The notes under the pieces: generated by a model | The model's input: only the letters and a program-made list of their open reading frames with translations | Told to the model about the DNA's origin: nothing | Database searches by the model: none | Shown here: in pieces, positions 43,669 through 52,096 of the stretch | How positions within the stretch are numbered: the stretch's first letter is position 1 | How the letters are laid out: each line of letters starts with the position of its first letter | Position numbers and translations under genes: made by a program | Source: Sulfidibacterium sp036244975 | GTDB lineage: Bacteria > Bacteroidota > Bacteroidia > Bacteroidales > F082 | DNA: 64,000 bases | Direction of reading: 5' to 3' | Assembly (NCBI GenBank): GCA_036244975.1 | Contig: BTTE01000005.1 | Span: 1 to 64,000 of the forward strand

Positions 43669-44955
43669 ATGAGAGTATTGATGTTCGGATGGGAATTTCC
43701 TCCTCATATCACCGGAGGGTTGGGGACAGCCTGCTACGGCCTTACCAAAGGACTGAGCAAGCAAGGTACGGAAATTGTCTTTGTTGTTCCCAAAGCTTAT
43801 GGCGATGAAGACGGGCAGGTTGCTTCCATCCGTAATGCCAGTGGCATTCCCTTCGACCTGAAAGATGAGGAATACAAAGCTTACTGGCAACATATTAAGT
43901 ATCTGGAAGTTGGTTCCAATATTATTCCTTATGTAAGTCCGGAATTTTTTTCCAAAATCACGGAAAAAGACCAAAAAACCAGTGAAGAGTTTAAAAGTCA
44001 TGTCTTTTCACGCAACTTTGAATTTTCGGGCACGTACGGAGAAAATCTCTTCGAAGAGGTGGCGCGCTATGCTCTTATCGCTTCGGCACTGGCTCTGAAA
44101 GAAAAATTCGACGTTATTCATGCCCACGACTGGCTCACCTATCCTGCCGGTATTGCGGCCAAGCTGTCTTCCGGGAAAAAGCTGGTTGTTCACATGCATG
44201 CCACCGAATTCGACCGTACGGGCGGCAATGTCAACCAGCAGGTTTACCAAATAGAACGGCAGGGGATGGAAGCTGCCGATGCCGTTATTACCGTGAGCAA
44301 CCTTACGCGGAACATTGTTATTGAAAAATATGGTATAAATCCCGACAAGATTTTTACCGTACACAATGCTGTGGACACCAATAGTATGAAAAATTACAGC
44401 GGTTTCAAAAAGCATTTCGACGAGAAGCTGATAACTTTTCTCGGACGTATCACTTATCAGAAAGGACCCGATTATTTTATCGAAGCAGCCTTTAAGGTTT
44501 TGCAAAAAGATCCCAAAGTACGGTTTGCCATGGCCGGATCGGGTGACATGTTGCTGAAAATGATAAAACGCGTTGCCCAGCTTCGTATATCCGATAAATT
44601 CCATTTTACAGGCTTCCTGCAGGGCGATGATGTGGATCATATTTTTGCCATGAGCGATGTATTCGTTATGCCTTCCGTGTCCGAACCTTTTGGCATTGTG
44701 CCGTTAGAGGCCATGCGTTCCAGTGTTCCGGTCATCATCTCCAAACAAAGTGGCGTGGCCGAAGTATTGCATCACGCACTGAAAGTGGATTTCTGGGATA
44801 TCAATGCCATGGCCGATGCCATTTACGGATTCTGTCATTACCAGGGTCTTTCCAAAATGTTTAAGAAATATGGCAAACAGGAGGTGGAAAGTTTGAAATG
44901 GGAAGATGCCGCATTGAAGGTCATTCAGATTTATAACAAAATTATAAACAGCTAA
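43669..44955 (+). CDS. GT4-family glycosyltransferase of the glycogen block
   Basis: 428 residues, GT-B fold. The N-terminus MRVLMFGWEFPPHITGGLGTACYGLTKGL is the GGLG-type motif of glycogen-synthase-like transferases. The C-terminal nucleotide-sugar half contains FLGRITYQKGPDYFIEAA, FAMAGSGDM and PSVSEPFGIVPLEAMRSSVPVI (E-x7-E). The substrate is uncertain: either a glucan synthase or a maltosyl-type transferase. Its position between debranching enzyme and GH57, all on one strand with short gaps, ties it to glycogen. The encoded pathway also has a GT3 synthase, so this one may do initiation or short-chain synthesis. Confidence 0.85.
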   Translation: MRVLMFGWEFPPHITGGLGTACYGLTKGLSKQGTEIVFVVPKAYGDEDGQVASIRNASGIPFDLKDEEYKAYWQHIKYLEVGSNIIPYVSPEFFSKITEKDQKTSEEFKSHVFSRNFEFSGTYGENLFEEVARYALIASALALKEKFDVIHAHDWLTYPAGIAAKLSSGKKLVVHMHATEFDRTGGNVNQQVYQIERQGMEAADAVITVSNLTRNIVIEKYGINPDKIFTVHNAVDTNSMKNYSGFKKHFDEKLITFLGRITYQKGPDYFIEAAFKVLQKDPKVRFAMAGSGDMLLKMIKRVAQLRISDKFHFTGFLQGDDVDHIFAMSDVFVMPSVSEPFGIVPLEAMRSSVPVIISKQSGVAEVLHHALKVDFWDINAMADAIYGFCHYQGLSKMFKKYGKQEVESLKWEDAALKVIQIYNKIINS

Positions 44956-44975
44956 TTAAGAAATATTTAAATCAC

Positions 44976-46559
44976 ATGAAAGCTATTTGTTTCTATTTCC
45001 AGGTTCACCAGCCCATACGGCTGAGAAGTTACCGGTTTTTCGATATTGGGGAAAAACAGGATTACTTTGACGAGCACAACAACAGGTATATCATGCGCAA
45101 AGTAGCCCAAAAAAATTATCTGCCTATGAATGCGCTGCTGCTTGACTTGATAAAAGAGTACGGAAGCGCTTTCAAGGTCAGCTTTTCCATTTCGGGTACG
45201 GCGCTCGACCAGTTTGAGGCTTACGCACCCGATGTGCTGGAGAGTTTTCAGCGACTGGCGGAAACCGGAAATGTGGAATTTCTTGCGGAGACCTATGCCC
45301 ACTCACTTTGCGCACTCAAAAGCAAAAAAGAATTTACAAATCAGGTGCAGGCACAAGCCAAAAAAATTGAACAGCTTTTTGGTCAGAAACCAACCACCTT
45401 TCGCAATACCGAGTTGATTTATTCGGATGAAATCGGCGCCATGGTAGCGGATATGGGCTATAAAGTAATGCTCACCGAAGGAGCCAAACACGTGATGGGA
45501 TGGAGAAGTCCTAACTACCTATACGCCAATGCCATTAATCCGAAGCTAAAGCTGTTGCTGAAAAACTTCCAGCTGAGTGATGACATTGCCTTCCGGTTTT
45601 CGCAACAAAGCTGGAAAGAATGGCCGCTGACAACGGAGAAGTTTGTAGGCTGGCTTACGCAAATCAATTCTGCAGAGGAGGTTATCAACCTGTTCATGGA
45701 CTACGAAACTTTTGGCGAGCATCAGTGGGAAGAAACCGGTATTTTTGACTTTATGCGTGCGCTGCCGGGACGGGTTTTCTCCCATTCCGACTTTAGTTTT
45801 GCCACACCAAAAGAACTGGGCGGGAAACTCCAACCTGTATCTTCCATCCATGTTCCTTATCCTATTTCGTGGGCTGATGAAGAGCGCGACCTGACTGCCT
45901 GGCTGGGAAACGAACTGCAGGATGAAGCCTTCGACAAGCTGTATGCTCTCGAAGAAAAAGTAAAGATGTGCGATGACCCGCAAATTCAACAGGACTGGCT
46001 CTATCTGCAAACTTCCGACCATTTTTATTATATGTGTACCAAATTTTTCTCGGATGGCGATGTGCACAAATATTTCAACCCTTATGGCACACCCTACGAA
46101 GCTTTTATCAACTACATGAATGTTTTGTCCGATTTTATTATCCGGGTGGAAAAGCAAACCCGTTACGCCAAAACAGATGCCGGTGAGGTGAAAGAAGCTG
46201 CGAAAAAGCTTTTTGAAAAAACGGAAAAACTGGCGAGGAAGAAAACCCGCCAAACAAAAAAAGCAGTTAAAGAAACATTGGATAAAACCAAAGAGATGAA
46301 TTTTGAGGATATTAAAAACATGTCGGATACGGCTGTGAAAAAGTTTTTGCGTGAAATTGACCTGCAGAAACTCAGTATGGCCATGGAAGATGCCGGCGCA
46401 GAAATCCGTGAAAAAATTCTTCCCAACCTCGGAAAACGTGCCCGGAAGCAGTTTGACGAGTGGCAGAAAGAGATAAAAAAGGTGAAGAAGTCGGATATTA
46501 AAAAATACAAAAAGGAAGTTGAAGATAGGCTGAAAGACCTTTTTGGGAAAAAGAAATAG
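44976..46559 (+). CDS. GH57-family glycoside hydrolase with lysine-rich C-terminal tail
   Basis: 527 residues. Residues 1-~400 are a GH57 catalytic domain: CFYFQVHQPIRLR at the N-terminus, ISGTALDQFE, EFLAETYAHSLCAL, TFRNTELIYSDEIGAMVADMGYKVMLTEGA, MDYETFGEHQW. The glutamate in FRNTEL is the expected nucleophile and the aspartate in MDYETFG the acid. Enzymes of this family are alpha-amylases, 4-alpha-glucanotransferases or branching enzymes. Residues ~405-527 form an unusual highly basic, charged helical tail (KKTRQTKKAVKETLDK, RKQFDEWQKEIKKVKKSD), not part of GH57. It starts 20 nt after the GT4 gene. It could serve as branching enzyme, which is otherwise missing here. Confidence 0.88.
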   Translation: MKAICFYFQVHQPIRLRSYRFFDIGEKQDYFDEHNNRYIMRKVAQKNYLPMNALLLDLIKEYGSAFKVSFSISGTALDQFEAYAPDVLESFQRLAETGNVEFLAETYAHSLCALKSKKEFTNQVQAQAKKIEQLFGQKPTTFRNTELIYSDEIGAMVADMGYKVMLTEGAKHVMGWRSPNYLYANAINPKLKLLLKNFQLSDDIAFRFSQQSWKEWPLTTEKFVGWLTQINSAEEVINLFMDYETFGEHQWEETGIFDFMRALPGRVFSHSDFSFATPKELGGKLQPVSSIHVPYPISWADEERDLTAWLGNELQDEAFDKLYALEEKVKMCDDPQIQQDWLYLQTSDHFYYMCTKFFSDGDVHKYFNPYGTPYEAFINYMNVLSDFIIRVEKQTRYAKTDAGEVKEAAKKLFEKTEKLARKKTRQTKKAVKETLDKTKEMNFEDIKNMSDTAVKKFLREIDLQKLSMAMEDAGAEIREKILPNLGKRARKQFDEWQKEIKKVKKSDIKKYKKEVEDRLKDLFGKKK

Positions 46560-46750
46560 GACAATTCCCGCCTTCGTAGAACATCAATATTCTGCAAGGG
46601 AAATTTCCGGCGACTTCTGCATTTTTGTAGCTGTCATCAGAACAGAAACAGGCATTGGCAAAAGAAAATATTTCCCGGCAAACTTATTTTAATATATTTA
46701 TGCCCCCTTGGCCTTACGGGAACAAAGGCCGAGAGTTATTGCTATCAAAT

Positions 46751-46758
46751 TAACTTTG
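46751..46758 (+). promoter_or_regulatory. -7 promoter element of the synthase-phosphorylase gene
   Basis: TAACTTTG matches TAnnTTTG, 13 nt before ATG 46772. A GGCCTT/AAGGCC hairpin (46710-46730) lies just upstream. The gene may be transcribed separately from the three upstream genes. Confidence 0.5.
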
Positions 46759-46771
46759 AAGAAAACAGAAA

Positions 46772-49700
46772 ATGAAATCAGATTATATATTTGAAACAAG
46801 CTGGGAAATTTGTAACAAAATCGGCGGAATTTACACCGTTATGTCCACCAAAGCCAAAAGTATGGTGGATGCTTACGGGGATCATTATGTTTTGGTTGGC
46901 CCGGATGTGTGGAAAGAAACCTATGCCAATCCCGATTTTCTGGAAGACCACAAACGGTTTTTCGACTGGAAAGAAGCTGCTGCCAAACAAGGTATCCAGG
47001 TCAAAATTGGTCGCTGGAACATTCCTTCCGGGCCGCTGGTGATTTTGGTCAACTTTACCCATCTCTTCGCCAAAAAGGATGAGATTTTTGCCCATTTGTG
47101 GGAAACTTACAAACTCGATTCACTTTCAGGACAATGGGATTATATTGAGCCGGCTATGTTTGGTTACGCTGCCGGTCAGGCAATTGAGAGTTTTACCCGT
47201 TTTTATCTTACGCCGCAAGCACACGTTGTTGCCCATTTTCACGAATGGATGACCGGAACAGGCGTTTTGTATCTCAAAGATAATCTACCGCGTGTCGGCA
47301 CGGGTTTCACTACACACGCCACAGTTCTGGGGCGCTCTATTGCCGGAAACGGTCTGCCGTTGTACGAAAAGCTGTCACATTATCATCCGCTGAAAATGGC
47401 GGAAAAATTTCAGGTTGTCAGCAAAAATTCGTTAGAGACCCTCAGTGCCCGGGAAGCTGATGTGTTCACCACAGTTAGCGCTATCACCTCCGAAGAGAGC
47501 AGGCAGTTTCTCGGCAAAGAAGCACAGGTGCTTACGTTAAACGGTATGAACAAGTCCTTTGTCCCGACTGCCGGCCAATACGCGAAAAAACGCGGGATAG
47601 CCCGGGCCAAAGCTTTGGAAATTGCGTCAAAGCTGACCGGTATTACCTATAACAAAGATATTTTTTTGGTGCTGAACAGCGGGCGTTACGAGTTTAAAAA
47701 CAAAGGAATTGATATCTACCTCCGTGCTTTGGGAAAATTGAACCGGTCGTTGTCAAATGAACAGCGTATCCTGGCTTTTATTGCTGTTCCGGCCGGGCAC
47801 GATGGCGCCCGGGCAATCTTCACCGGCGAAAGTGAAAAAGTACAGCATCCCTGTTTAACACATTCTCTTCTTGACGAAAATAACGACCCTGTATTGCGGG
47901 AAGCCTGCAACAACGGATTGAATAATTTGGAAAACGACCGCGTCCACTTGATTTTTATTCCGGCTTATCTCAACAAACACGATGGTGTCGTCAACCTGAG
48001 CTATTACGATTTTCTGACTGCTTTTGATTACACTGTTTTTCCTTCTTATTACGAACCATGGGGCTACACGCCACACGAAAGCATTGCTTTTGGCATCCCC
48101 ACCCTTACCACCACGTACGCCGGATTTGGCAAATGGGTGCTGGATCATTTTGAAAACAGACAGAGAGCTGTTACGGTTATCGACCGGCAGGGAAAAGAGG
48201 ATGACAGTATTGCTGCTGAGGTTGCAGACAGTATTAACGGTTTTTTGAACAGCGACAACCGGGAAACTGCAAGGGAAGAAGCCGGCAAAATTGCTGATGA
48301 ACTTACCTGGGAAAAACTCAATAAATATTATAAAAAAGCCTGGAAGCTGGCGCTGGCCAAAGCAGAAGAGCGTAAAGAAAAAGAGAAAACACAATGGTCT
48401 ATTCCGGAAACACAACGGTTGGAGGCTAGTGTGAATTCCGACAAACCTACCTGGAAAAAGATTCTGGTTCAGCCCATTCTCCCCAAACAGCTGAAGCCGT
48501 TAAAAGCGTTAGCCTTTAATCTTTGGTGGTCATGGAATACTGAGGCTGTTGAATTGTTTCAAAGTATCTTACCCGAAAAATGGGAAGAACTTGATACCAA
48601 TCCGGTAATGGTGCTTGAGTCGTTGTCGCTGGAGAAAATCAATGCACTCGTAGCCGATGAAAAATTCATCGAAAAGCTCAACCGGGTATTTGCCAAATTT
48701 CAAAATTACATGCAGGCTGCCCATGAGCAGCAAGAGGAGCAGGTCGCCTATTTCAGTATGGAATACGGCCTGCACAACAGCGTGAAAATATTTTCAGGCG
48801 GACTCGGTGTGCTGGCCGGCGATTATCTGAAACAGGCCAGTGACTCCAACAAAAACATGATTGCGGTTGGATTACTATACCGTTACGGCTATTTTAAACA
48901 AATTATCAGCCATTTTGGAGATCAGATTGCCGAGTACAATATTCAAAAAACAACCCGGCTACCCTTGGTTCCCGTGCGGGATGAGCAGGGAGAAACACTC
49001 CGGATTCCCATTGCGCTGCCCGGACGCGTGGTACAGGCAAAAGCATGGCGGTTGGATGTGGGGCGGGTGCCGCTGTTTTTGCTCGACACCGATACGCTGC
49101 CCAACACGGAGGAAGACCGTAAACTTACGGCCCGACTTTATGGCGGAGACAGTGAGCACCGGCTAAAACAGGAGATGATCATCGGGTTGGGCGGTATTCG
49201 CCTGATAGAAAAGCTGGGTTATCAACCGGCTGTCTTCCACAGTAACGAAGGCCATTCGGCTTTTATCGGGCTGGAAAGAATCAGAAACCTGATAGAAAAA
49301 GAACATATCAGTTATTGTGCTGCCAGAGAAGTTGTTCGCGCCAGCACCCTTTTTACTACCCATACACCTGTCCCGGCCGGACACGACAGCTTTGAAGAGC
49401 ACCTTATCCGCGCGTATCTCTCTCATTTCAGCGAAGTATTTTCCATTTCATGGGAAGCGTTTATGAGCCTCGGAAGATTTCGTGCAAAGGATACAATGGA
49501 GAAATTCTCCATGAGCGTGCTGGCCACGAAACTTTCGCAGGAAGTAAACGGTGTAAGCCGCATTCACGGGCGCGTTTCCCGCGAAATGTTCAAAGGATTG
49601 TACCCCGGCTATTATGTTGAAGAACTGCACATTGGCTATGTTACCAATGGCGTCCATTATTTCACCTGGACCGACAAAGTGTGGCAGGAGCTTTATCATA

Positions 49701-50980
49701 AAAGTTTTGAGGAAGGTTTTGAAAATGATCAACCTAATACCAGATTTTGGGAGAAAATTTATGACATCTCTGATGAAAAGATTTGGGAAAACAGGATAAA
49801 TGTCAAAAAACGGTTGATTGCCTTTGTGAAAGAACATTTGAGAGAAAACATGCTTTCGCGACAGGAAAGCCCGCGACTCATTATTGAATCGATGAAACAT
49901 CTCGATGAAGCAAATTTAATCTTTGGCTTTGCCCGGCGTTTTGCCACTTACAAACGTGCGCATCTGCTGTTTACCAACCTGAAACGGTTAGGGAAAATTG
50001 TGAACAATCCGGAAAAGCCGGTGCTGTTTCTTTTTGCCGGAAAGGCACATCCACACGACAAAGCCGGCCAGGATTTAATCAAACGTGTTGTCGAAATCTC
50101 AAAAATGCCGCAGTTTAGCGGACGGGTTATTTTTCTCGAAAATTATGATATGGTTATGGGTAAAATATTGACGAGCGGTGTGGACGTTTGGCTGAATACG
50201 CCTACCCGTCCGTTAGAAGCCTCCGGAACCAGCGGCGAAAAAGCTATTATGAACGGCGTGGTAAATTTCAGTGTGCTGGATGGCTGGTGGGCAGAAGGCT
50301 ACAAAGAAGATGCCGGCTGGGCTATTCCCGAAACCCGGACTTACGAAAACCAAAGTTTTCAGGACGAACTGGATGCCGAAATGATTTATAATATTCTGGA
50401 GGAAGAAATTATCCCGACTTATTACGATATTAACAAAGACGGACTTTCCGAAAAATGGGTTCGGCATATCAAAAATACCATTGCGGGCATTGCACCTCAT
50501 TTTACCATGCAACGCCAGTTAAGCGATTATTATGAAAAATTTTATACCCCTTTGCTGCAAAACGGAAAACGGATGAGAGCACAGCATTTTTCCAAAGCAA
50601 AAGCGCTGGCTGCATGGAAAATAAAAATCAGCAAGGCATGGGACAATATTTCGGTAGAATCGTTGATGGTCCCCGACACGCAAAAAGGAGCCATTGCTTA
50701 CGGAAAACATTTTGTGGCAGAGATAAAACTTTCCGCCCCCGGATTGACCGCCGAAGATTTGGGTGTTGACCTTATTATGGGCAACCGGAACAACGGAAAC
50801 ATTGAGAAAATTCTCTATCGTCATCCGTTGGAAGCAGCGCAGGAAAAAAATGATATTATCCGGTTTACCTGCGATTTCCCGCTGGCGCATTCAGGTATCG
50901 TGGATTATGCTTTCCGCCTTTATCCAAAGCACGAACTACTGGTTCATCGTATGGATTTTCCACTGGTGAAGTGGATTTGA
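46772..50980 (+). CDS. Fused GT3 glycogen synthase and GT35 alpha-glucan phosphorylase
   Basis: 1402 residues in one uninterrupted frame. Residues ~1-540 are a GT3 (eukaryote-type) glycogen synthase: FETSWEICNKIGGIYTVMSTKA, GHFHEWMTGTG-like AHFHEWMTGTGVLYLK, FTTHATVLGRSIAGNG, and the E-x7-E pair E428/E436 in YEPWGYTPHESIAFG. Residues ~560-660 match the DUF3417 region that precedes bacterial glucan phosphorylases (KALAFNLWWSWNTEAVELF). Residues ~670-1290 are GT35: VAYFSMEYGLHNSVKIFSGGLGVLAGDYLK, FHSNEGHSAF, TTHTPVPAGHD, FARRFATYKR, and EASGTSGEKAIMNG with the PLP lysine K1157. A beta-rich tail ends ...PLVKWI. One chain therefore has a polymerising and a phosphorolytic active site; both look intact. 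Confidence 0.93.
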   Translation: MKSDYIFETSWEICNKIGGIYTVMSTKAKSMVDAYGDHYVLVGPDVWKETYANPDFLEDHKRFFDWKEAAAKQGIQVKIGRWNIPSGPLVILVNFTHLFAKKDEIFAHLWETYKLDSLSGQWDYIEPAMFGYAAGQAIESFTRFYLTPQAHVVAHFHEWMTGTGVLYLKDNLPRVGTGFTTHATVLGRSIAGNGLPLYEKLSHYHPLKMAEKFQVVSKNSLETLSAREADVFTTVSAITSEESRQFLGKEAQVLTLNGMNKSFVPTAGQYAKKRGIARAKALEIASKLTGITYNKDIFLVLNSGRYEFKNKGIDIYLRALGKLNRSLSNEQRILAFIAVPAGHDGARAIFTGESEKVQHPCLTHSLLDENNDPVLREACNNGLNNLENDRVHLIFIPAYLNKHDGVVNLSYYDFLTAFDYTVFPSYYEPWGYTPHESIAFGIPTLTTTYAGFGKWVLDHFENRQRAVTVIDRQGKEDDSIAAEVADSINGFLNSDNRETAREEAGKIADELTWEKLNKYYKKAWKLALAKAEERKEKEKTQWSIPETQRLEASVNSDKPTWKKILVQPILPKQLKPLKALAFNLWWSWNTEAVELFQSILPEKWEELDTNPVMVLESLSLEKINALVADEKFIEKLNRVFAKFQNYMQAAHEQQEEQVAYFSMEYGLHNSVKIFSGGLGVLAGDYLKQASDSNKNMIAVGLLYRYGYFKQIISHFGDQIAEYNIQKTTRLPLVPVRDEQGETLRIPIALPGRVVQAKAWRLDVGRVPLFLLDTDTLPNTEEDRKLTARLYGGDSEHRLKQEMIIGLGGIRLIEKLGYQPAVFHSNEGHSAFIGLERIRNLIEKEHISYCAAREVVRASTLFTTHTPVPAGHDSFEEHLIRAYLSHFSEVFSISWEAFMSLGRFRAKDTMEKFSMSVLATKLSQEVNGVSRIHGRVSREMFKGLYPGYYVEELHIGYVTNGVHYFTWTDKVWQELYHKSFEEGFENDQPNTRFWEKIYDISDEKIWENRINVKKRLIAFVKEHLRENMLSRQESPRLIIESMKHLDEANLIFGFARRFATYKRAHLLFTNLKRLGKIVNNPEKPVLFLFAGKAHPHDKAGQDLIKRVVEISKMPQFSGRVIFLENYDMVMGKILTSGVDVWLNTPTRPLEASGTSGEKAIMNGVVNFSVLDGWWAEGYKEDAGWAIPETRTYENQSFQDELDAEMIYNILEEEIIPTYYDINKDGLSEKWVRHIKNTIAGIAPHFTMQRQLSDYYEKFYTPLLQNGKRMRAQHFSKAKALAAWKIKISKAWDNISVESLMVPDTQKGAIAYGKHFVAEIKLSAPGLTAEDLGVDLIMGNRNNGNIEKILYRHPLEAAQEKNDIIRFTCDFPLAHSGIVDYAFRLYPKHELLVHRMDFPLVKWI

Positions 50981-51122
50981 TGAAGAAGTAAATGTACGTA
51001 CTCTTCCTGATTTTTACAAAGCCACCACCGCGGGAACCGGTACAAACGGTAACTTGTATTATCTCAAGGCACACTTTTGATAGAATATAACAACCTCCAG
51101 GCAAAGCAAAACAAATATATTT

Positions 51123-51130
51123 TATTTTTG
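51123..51130 (+). promoter_or_regulatory. -7 promoter element of the TPR gene
   Basis: TATTTTTG matches TAnnTTTG, 21 nt before ATG 51152. Confidence 0.55.
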
Positions 51131-51151
51131 CCCTTCAAAAAAATAGTACGT

Positions 51152-52060
51152 ATGAAAAGAATAAAATGGATAGCTGCCTTAGGAATATTTCTTATCGCTT
51201 TTAGTTTAAACGTTTCGGCAAAGAGATTTCCGCACAAAGACAAAGCACAAATTGCATACAACCAGGGTAATTATGCTGCCGCCCTTGCCCTGTGGGAAAA
51301 ATCAATTGCCAAATACGAAAGAAGGCATAAAGAAGTAAAGTTCCCGTTTTACACAAAAGCCGGTATGGCTGCCATCAAACTGAAAAAAACGGATGAAGCG
51401 CGGCAACTTTTTGAAAAAGCTATCCATTCGGCTTTCGTAAGTCCGGTTGCTTACGTTGAACTGGCTAAGATTTACCGGAAAATTGATAATCTTTCTCTCG
51501 AAATTTTTACCCTTGAAAATTATGAAAAAAAATATCCGGACGGCAAAGCTATTGAAGCTGTGAGAAAACGCCTTTTTGTCACTTATGTGGAGAGCGAAAA
51601 CTGGGATGAGGCACTGAAACTTTGGGGGAAACTTCCGGAGCAGGTTAAAAACAGCATAGCTTACAAAACCGATTATCTGAAAGTTAACAGGGCGCTTAAA
51701 AACAGGGAAGTTAGCGACCGGATTTCGTCCGAAATTCTGAAATCTGATCCTAAAAATGTAACAGCGCTTGACTGGAAAGCCAAAAAATATTTCTGGCTGG
51801 CCGAAAATCGTTATCAGGCTGAGCTGAAAATTTACAATAAAAACAAAACCCGGCGCCAGTACGTCGAATTATTAAGAGTTTTTAAAGTAGTTACGGTCAA
51901 TTTTAAACGGTCGTTAAACTATTTTAAAAAGCTGTATCCCCTGCAATCAACTGCCGAAAACGCCAACTATCTCGGTAATATTTATGCCCGCCTCAACGAC
52001 GATGCCAAAGCAAAGTATTACCATTATGTTGCTGACAAGAAAAAGGCAGCTAATAAATAA
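51152..52060 (+). CDS. Secreted TPR-repeat protein
   Basis: 302 residues from ATG 51152 (after the -7 box). A signal peptide ends LNVSAK. The rest is alpha-helical with TPR-like units (AQIAYNQGNYAAALALWEKSIAKY, AGMAAIKLKKTDEARQLFEKAIHS, VAYVELAKIYRKIDNLSLEIFTLENYEKKYP, NANYLGNIYARLNDDAKAKYYHYVADK). No catalytic domain. Function unknown; periplasmic scaffold by inference. It stands alone, convergent with gldG. Confidence 0.75.
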   Translation: MKRIKWIAALGIFLIAFSLNVSAKRFPHKDKAQIAYNQGNYAAALALWEKSIAKYERRHKEVKFPFYTKAGMAAIKLKKTDEARQLFEKAIHSAFVSPVAYVELAKIYRKIDNLSLEIFTLENYEKKYPDGKAIEAVRKRLFVTYVESENWDEALKLWGKLPEQVKNSIAYKTDYLKVNRALKNREVSDRISSEILKSDPKNVTALDWKAKKYFWLAENRYQAELKIYNKNKTRRQYVELLRVFKVVTVNFKRSLNYFKKLYPLQSTAENANYLGNIYARLNDDAKAKYYHYVADKKKAANK

Positions 52061-52096
52061 GCCTTTGTCCAAATACCCCGCTTCCAGCGTCCACAC

